From Atherix ibis (lineage: Eukaryota; Arthropoda; Insecta; Diptera; Athericidae), in the NCBI GenBank assembly GCA_958298945.1, contig OY282607.1, positions 81,557,868 through 81,621,867 on the forward strand: a stretch of 64,000 bases of DNA, written 5' to 3'. Under the pieces are notes generated by a model. It ran no database searches and had not been told where the DNA came from. It saw only the letters and a list, made by a program, of their open reading frames with translations. The translations under genes and the position numbers were made by a program. This document shows positions 60,985-64,000 of this stretch, one piece after another. Position 1 is the first letter of the stretch; the number at the start of each line of letters is the position of its first letter.

Positions 60985-62201
60985 TACAAGGGTCGTTCAA
61001 TAAGTCCTTAGAAAAAGATGGAAAAAAACTGTTTTTAAAAATTTTTTTTTTAATTTTTCAACATAATCTCCTTTTCCAGCCGTTTTTCAAAAATTTTATC
61101 CCGTTCAAAAAATAGGATTTCGGAAGTTCTGCACAATACTCATCCGTTTGAGCAATGAAATCCTCGTTGGAAGTGAACCGTCGTCCGCCAACCCATTTCT
61201 TCAGATTGGGGAAAAGAAAATAGTCACTCGGGGCCAAATCTGGTGAATAAGCGGGATGCTGCAACAATTCCATTCTCAATTCCATAGTTTTGGCCATGGA
61301 AACAGCGCAGGTGTGCACACGCGCATTGTCCTGATGCAAGAGGATTTTTTTCTTCTACAGATGTTATTGTTTTTTCTTTTTCCAAGTTGTCGATAAAAAT
61401 GATGCCCTGCGAATCCCAAAAGACCGTGGCCATCACCTTGCCGGCCGATGGCACAGTTTTTGCCTTCTTCGGATCCCGTTCACCCTTGAAAATCCACTGT
61501 GATGACTGTCTCTTAGTTTCTGGAGTGTAGTAGTGTATCCAGGTTTCATCCACAGTGACATATCGACGAAGGAATTCGGCAGGATTGCGATGAAAGAGTG
61601 CCAACATAGCCTCAGAGTCCACTACACGTTTGCGCTTATTCTCCTCTGAGAGCAAACGCGGCACCCATCTTGCCGAAATTTATTTCACAGACAATTTTTC
61701 ATGCAAAATTGAAGCGACTGTACCTTGTGATATGCCCGTGGCCTCAACTAATTCGCGCACTTTAATTCGCCGATCGTTCAAAATCAGATCGTGGATTTTG
61801 TCGATGATTTCAGGACTAGACACCTCAACTGGGCGTCATGAACGATGTTCATCTTTCGTGGATGAACGGCCACGTTTAAATTCATTCACCCAATTATAAA
61901 CCATCGCAAACACAGGTGCAGATGTGCCATGAACTGCATCCAACTCGGCTTTGATTTCTTTTGTGCTTAAGCCTTTCAAATGGAGATGTTTGATGACAGC
62001 CCTAAACTCGCTTTTTTCCATTGTTATGCACAAATAAATGTCGTTAACTTTAATCGACGATAGAAATTGACCTACGCTATGGATCGAGCTTAAATTTTAA
62101 CAGCTTTCCTGTCGATAATGCTACTTACAAAAAAAAAATCTTAACCGACACTACGAGCGTAATTTCTTAGATTTTTAAGGACATATTGAACGAACCTCGT
62201 A
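60985..62201 (-). mobile_element. Young mariner family, copy 3, internally deleted
   Basis: TA-CAAGGGTCGTTCAATAAGTC at the left and GAACGAACCTCG-TA at the right bound 1.22 kb. Compared with copy 1 about 65 bases are missing near 61360, between the blocks YLEKGKTIT and KKKILLHQDNA. Confidence 0.9.
61058..62025 (-). pseudogene. Mariner transposase, family copy 3, several lesions
   Basis: The start ATG is intact (MEKSEFRAVIKHLHLKGLST). A stop replaces the Gly-Arg-Pro codons after DEHRS near 61836; a second stop precedes MPRLLSEENK in the WVPRLL motif (61665); a deletion near 61360 removes about 20 residues and shifts the frame before LHQDNARVHTCA; and the C-terminus is frameshifted (KNGWKRRLC). 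VTVDETWIHYY, HQDNARVH and YSPDLAPSDYFLF are still readable. Not functional. Confidence 0.85.
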
Positions 62202-62202
62202 G

Positions 62203-63215
62203 CTTTGCGAAGATTATATGGGGGTGTTCTTACACCCATAATAATATAGAAAAATCATGTCAAAAACAGATAGGGGAAAATGAAGACATTGAAATTATTA
62301 AGTTCTCCACTGGAGCAAAAAACAGAGAGAAGAAAGAAGAAACAGAGAAAAAAGTAAAGTGGGAGAAAATTTAATAAGAAAATTAAAATATTAAGCTTTT
62401 GATATTATTTGGTTGGCGGAGGGGTGGGAGGTGATTGGATGTTGTTTGAAGGAGATTATAAAAATTTCTATTGAATAATATTAAAATATATTTTTAAATA
62501 ATTTATATAAAACCAAAAAAAAAAGAAAACCAGAAGGATTAATCGAATCGAACGACGACTGAAGTGGGAGTGAACTCTCTGCTATGTCTCTCCCTGACCA
62601 TGCCCCAAAACCTCCCATTGGAACTTCTTGACCAAATATTTTTGGAGTGCTCCTTAAACGGCGACGATCTTGAGATTGATCTTAACACATCATTAAGTTG
62701 ATGTGTATACTGTACTCGTAACTATAATGTACACTGTAGTCCATTATCACACCACAATCACTGGGCTTGGATTACAATTATTTTGTTTTCATTTGATTTT
62801 CATACATTTTTAATAAGTTAGTTGAAGAGTTCGCTCAGCTCGATAACATAACTTAATGTAAATGTTTTTGGAGGAGTTGAACTTTTTTAAATAAAAGTTT
62901 CCCTTAAAAGTTGAAACGTTATTTGGTTTAAATAAATAAAAATTTTATTGAAAATTTATAAAGCGCTAATGTAGTACCGACCGGATGCCTTTGGGAAGAT
63001 AGAATCCTCAAATAAAAATACAAATCATTTCAATTACATTCTAAAAATTTCAATTTTTTTATTAGTATATATAAATACAAAAAAAAATTGGAAAATATCT
63101 TTACATAAAAAAAAATATCTTAAAATTCATATGTAACCGCTCCGGTTTTAATTTAATATATAAAATTTTCCTTAAAATTTCTTTTTTCCTATTATTGGTA
63201 AAATTATTTATAATT
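62203..63215. other. Unassigned sequence between mariner copy 3 and a retrotransposon fragment
   Basis: It holds the second copy of the 42-bp repeat (62449-62490). 62.54-62.70 kb is less AT-rich, with no motif I can name. Confidence 0.35.
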
Positions 63216-63219
63216 TAAA

Positions 63220-63700
63220 ATGGTTGTTTGTCAATTACTTATTTTCCGTGCATCTATCCAAAATCCTCAATGTGCTTTCGAAATTCTCCAAATCCAACTT
63301 CAAATCCTCCGGTACTGGTTTACTTATTTTAGATTCACGGAAGAGAGCAAAAGTACCCACATAACTTTTACTTTCTGCCGTGAATCATGTCCTCTTAATA
63401 TGGAACCCACACAAAAAACTAAAAAAAGACAAGATTTTAACAGATGATACCTACAACTACTTTGACTTCCTAAATAAAATTTAAAAAGTAAATTACTTTT
63501 ATAGAATGTCCTACTAAAACCAATATGGACTTACAGAATAGAACTCTGTGACTCTAGCAAGTGTTCCAATCCCTTCACTCAAAAATACTTGGTAAAATTA
63601 TCGATGCTCTCTTTTATGTGTATAATAGTAATGTTCATCCTGATCTTAAAGTCCCTTTTATTCAAAAAAGTTTCATGTTCGTTCTGATCTTAGGCACACG
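63220..63700 (+). pseudogene. Jockey-like retrotransposon ORF2 fragment (RT thumb to C-terminus)
   Basis: 63.27-63.40 kb translates as LQIQLQILRYWFTYFRFTEE followed by SKSTHITFTFCRESCP, the pattern LQxxLxxLxxWxxKWRIKIN-ESKSTHITFTLRRExCPP seen after the RT catalytic site in Jockey-type ORF2. 63.51-63.66 kb gives PIWTYRIELCDSS, matching PIWTYGIQLWG, and in another frame NVHPDLKVPFIQK, matching IHxDLKIP. Frameshifts are frequent. Confidence 0.6.
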
Positions 63701-64000
63701 CTAGTAGGAGTTAAAAAAAATTGTTGATTTACTCCCCATAACCCTTTACGATAATAATTACTATTGTAGTTGTAGATATTTGTAAAAATTAAAAAAAAAA
63801 ATTACTTTAATAAATTTAATTTGTCCGAAGCATAAATTGGGCAAGCCCTTATTTTTAAATATATTATTTTACCAGCAAAAAAAAAATAAAAAAATAGTAA
63901 ATAAATTTTTAGAAAATCGTTGGCTTTAAAAAGCATATAAATTAATAAAGGATAAATTTTTGGGTCACATCTGTAATACCTGGATCATTTGACAATGAAA
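63701..64000. other. AT-rich right edge of the window
   Basis: No feature recognised. Confidence 0.4.

Noticed and set aside
21000..64000. tRNA, rRNA, CRISPR array or bacterial-type operon
   Set aside because: No cloverleaf with a recognisable T-arm consensus, no regularly spaced repeats and no Shine-Dalgarno-led gene clusters were seen. The repeats present are transposon ends.

Overview
The window is AT-rich eukaryotic nuclear DNA, most likely from an insect and probably a fly (inference). The grounds are phase-consistent GT/AG introns (some of only 46-67 bp), an insect SIFamide-type receptor fragment, and a very heavy load of mariner transposons and non-LTR retrotransposon debris. No operons, ribosome-binding sites, rRNA, tRNA or CRISPR arrays were seen.

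Left arm (1-7.7 kb), the ordinary gene-bearing part. The 3' end of Smg1 (nonC in Drosophila; the nonsense-mediated decay kinase) runs in from the left edge on the + strand. Facing it on the - strand are two complete genes: a six-exon pyruvate dehydrogenase E1 beta gene and a five-exon ALG10 alpha-1,2-glucosyltransferase gene. They are unrelated housekeeping genes (RNA surveillance, mitochondrial acetyl-CoA supply, N-glycan donor assembly) that simply lie next to each other.

Middle (8-21 kb). A TCGA-rich non-autonomous element and several mariner relics are followed by a CAG/CAA-rich tract and the first two coding exons of a rhodopsin-like neuropeptide receptor, best matched to SIFaR. It ends in a clean splice donor after TM2. 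No further receptor exon was recognised in the remaining 43 kb, so the rest of the window may lie within one giant intron.

Right part (21-64 kb). This is transposon-filled sequence. It holds at least five mariner lineages: (a) a young DD34D family with three copies (32.3, 46.1 and 61.0 kb); (b) a Himar1/irritans-like copy at 27.8 kb with a single frameshift; (c) a pair at 23.5 and 30.5 kb, the first carrying another mariner nested inside it; (d) a deletion-derivative lineage at 10.4 and 40.0 kb; (e) an element at 59.2 kb. There are also older relics whose C-terminal motif resembles NIQKSVT, dispersed relics of an IS630/Tc1-like transposase (motif GYVNKQN), and non-LTR retrotransposon remnants of at least three kinds. 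Every transposase found carries at least one break.

I found no convincing new biochemical system. The most interesting observations are structural: a 40-bp inverted duplication inside one mariner copy, a mariner with about 200-bp arms that looks head-to-head chimeric, a shared internal-deletion lineage, dispersed palindromic repeats, and an orphan exon-like block at 42.2 kb.
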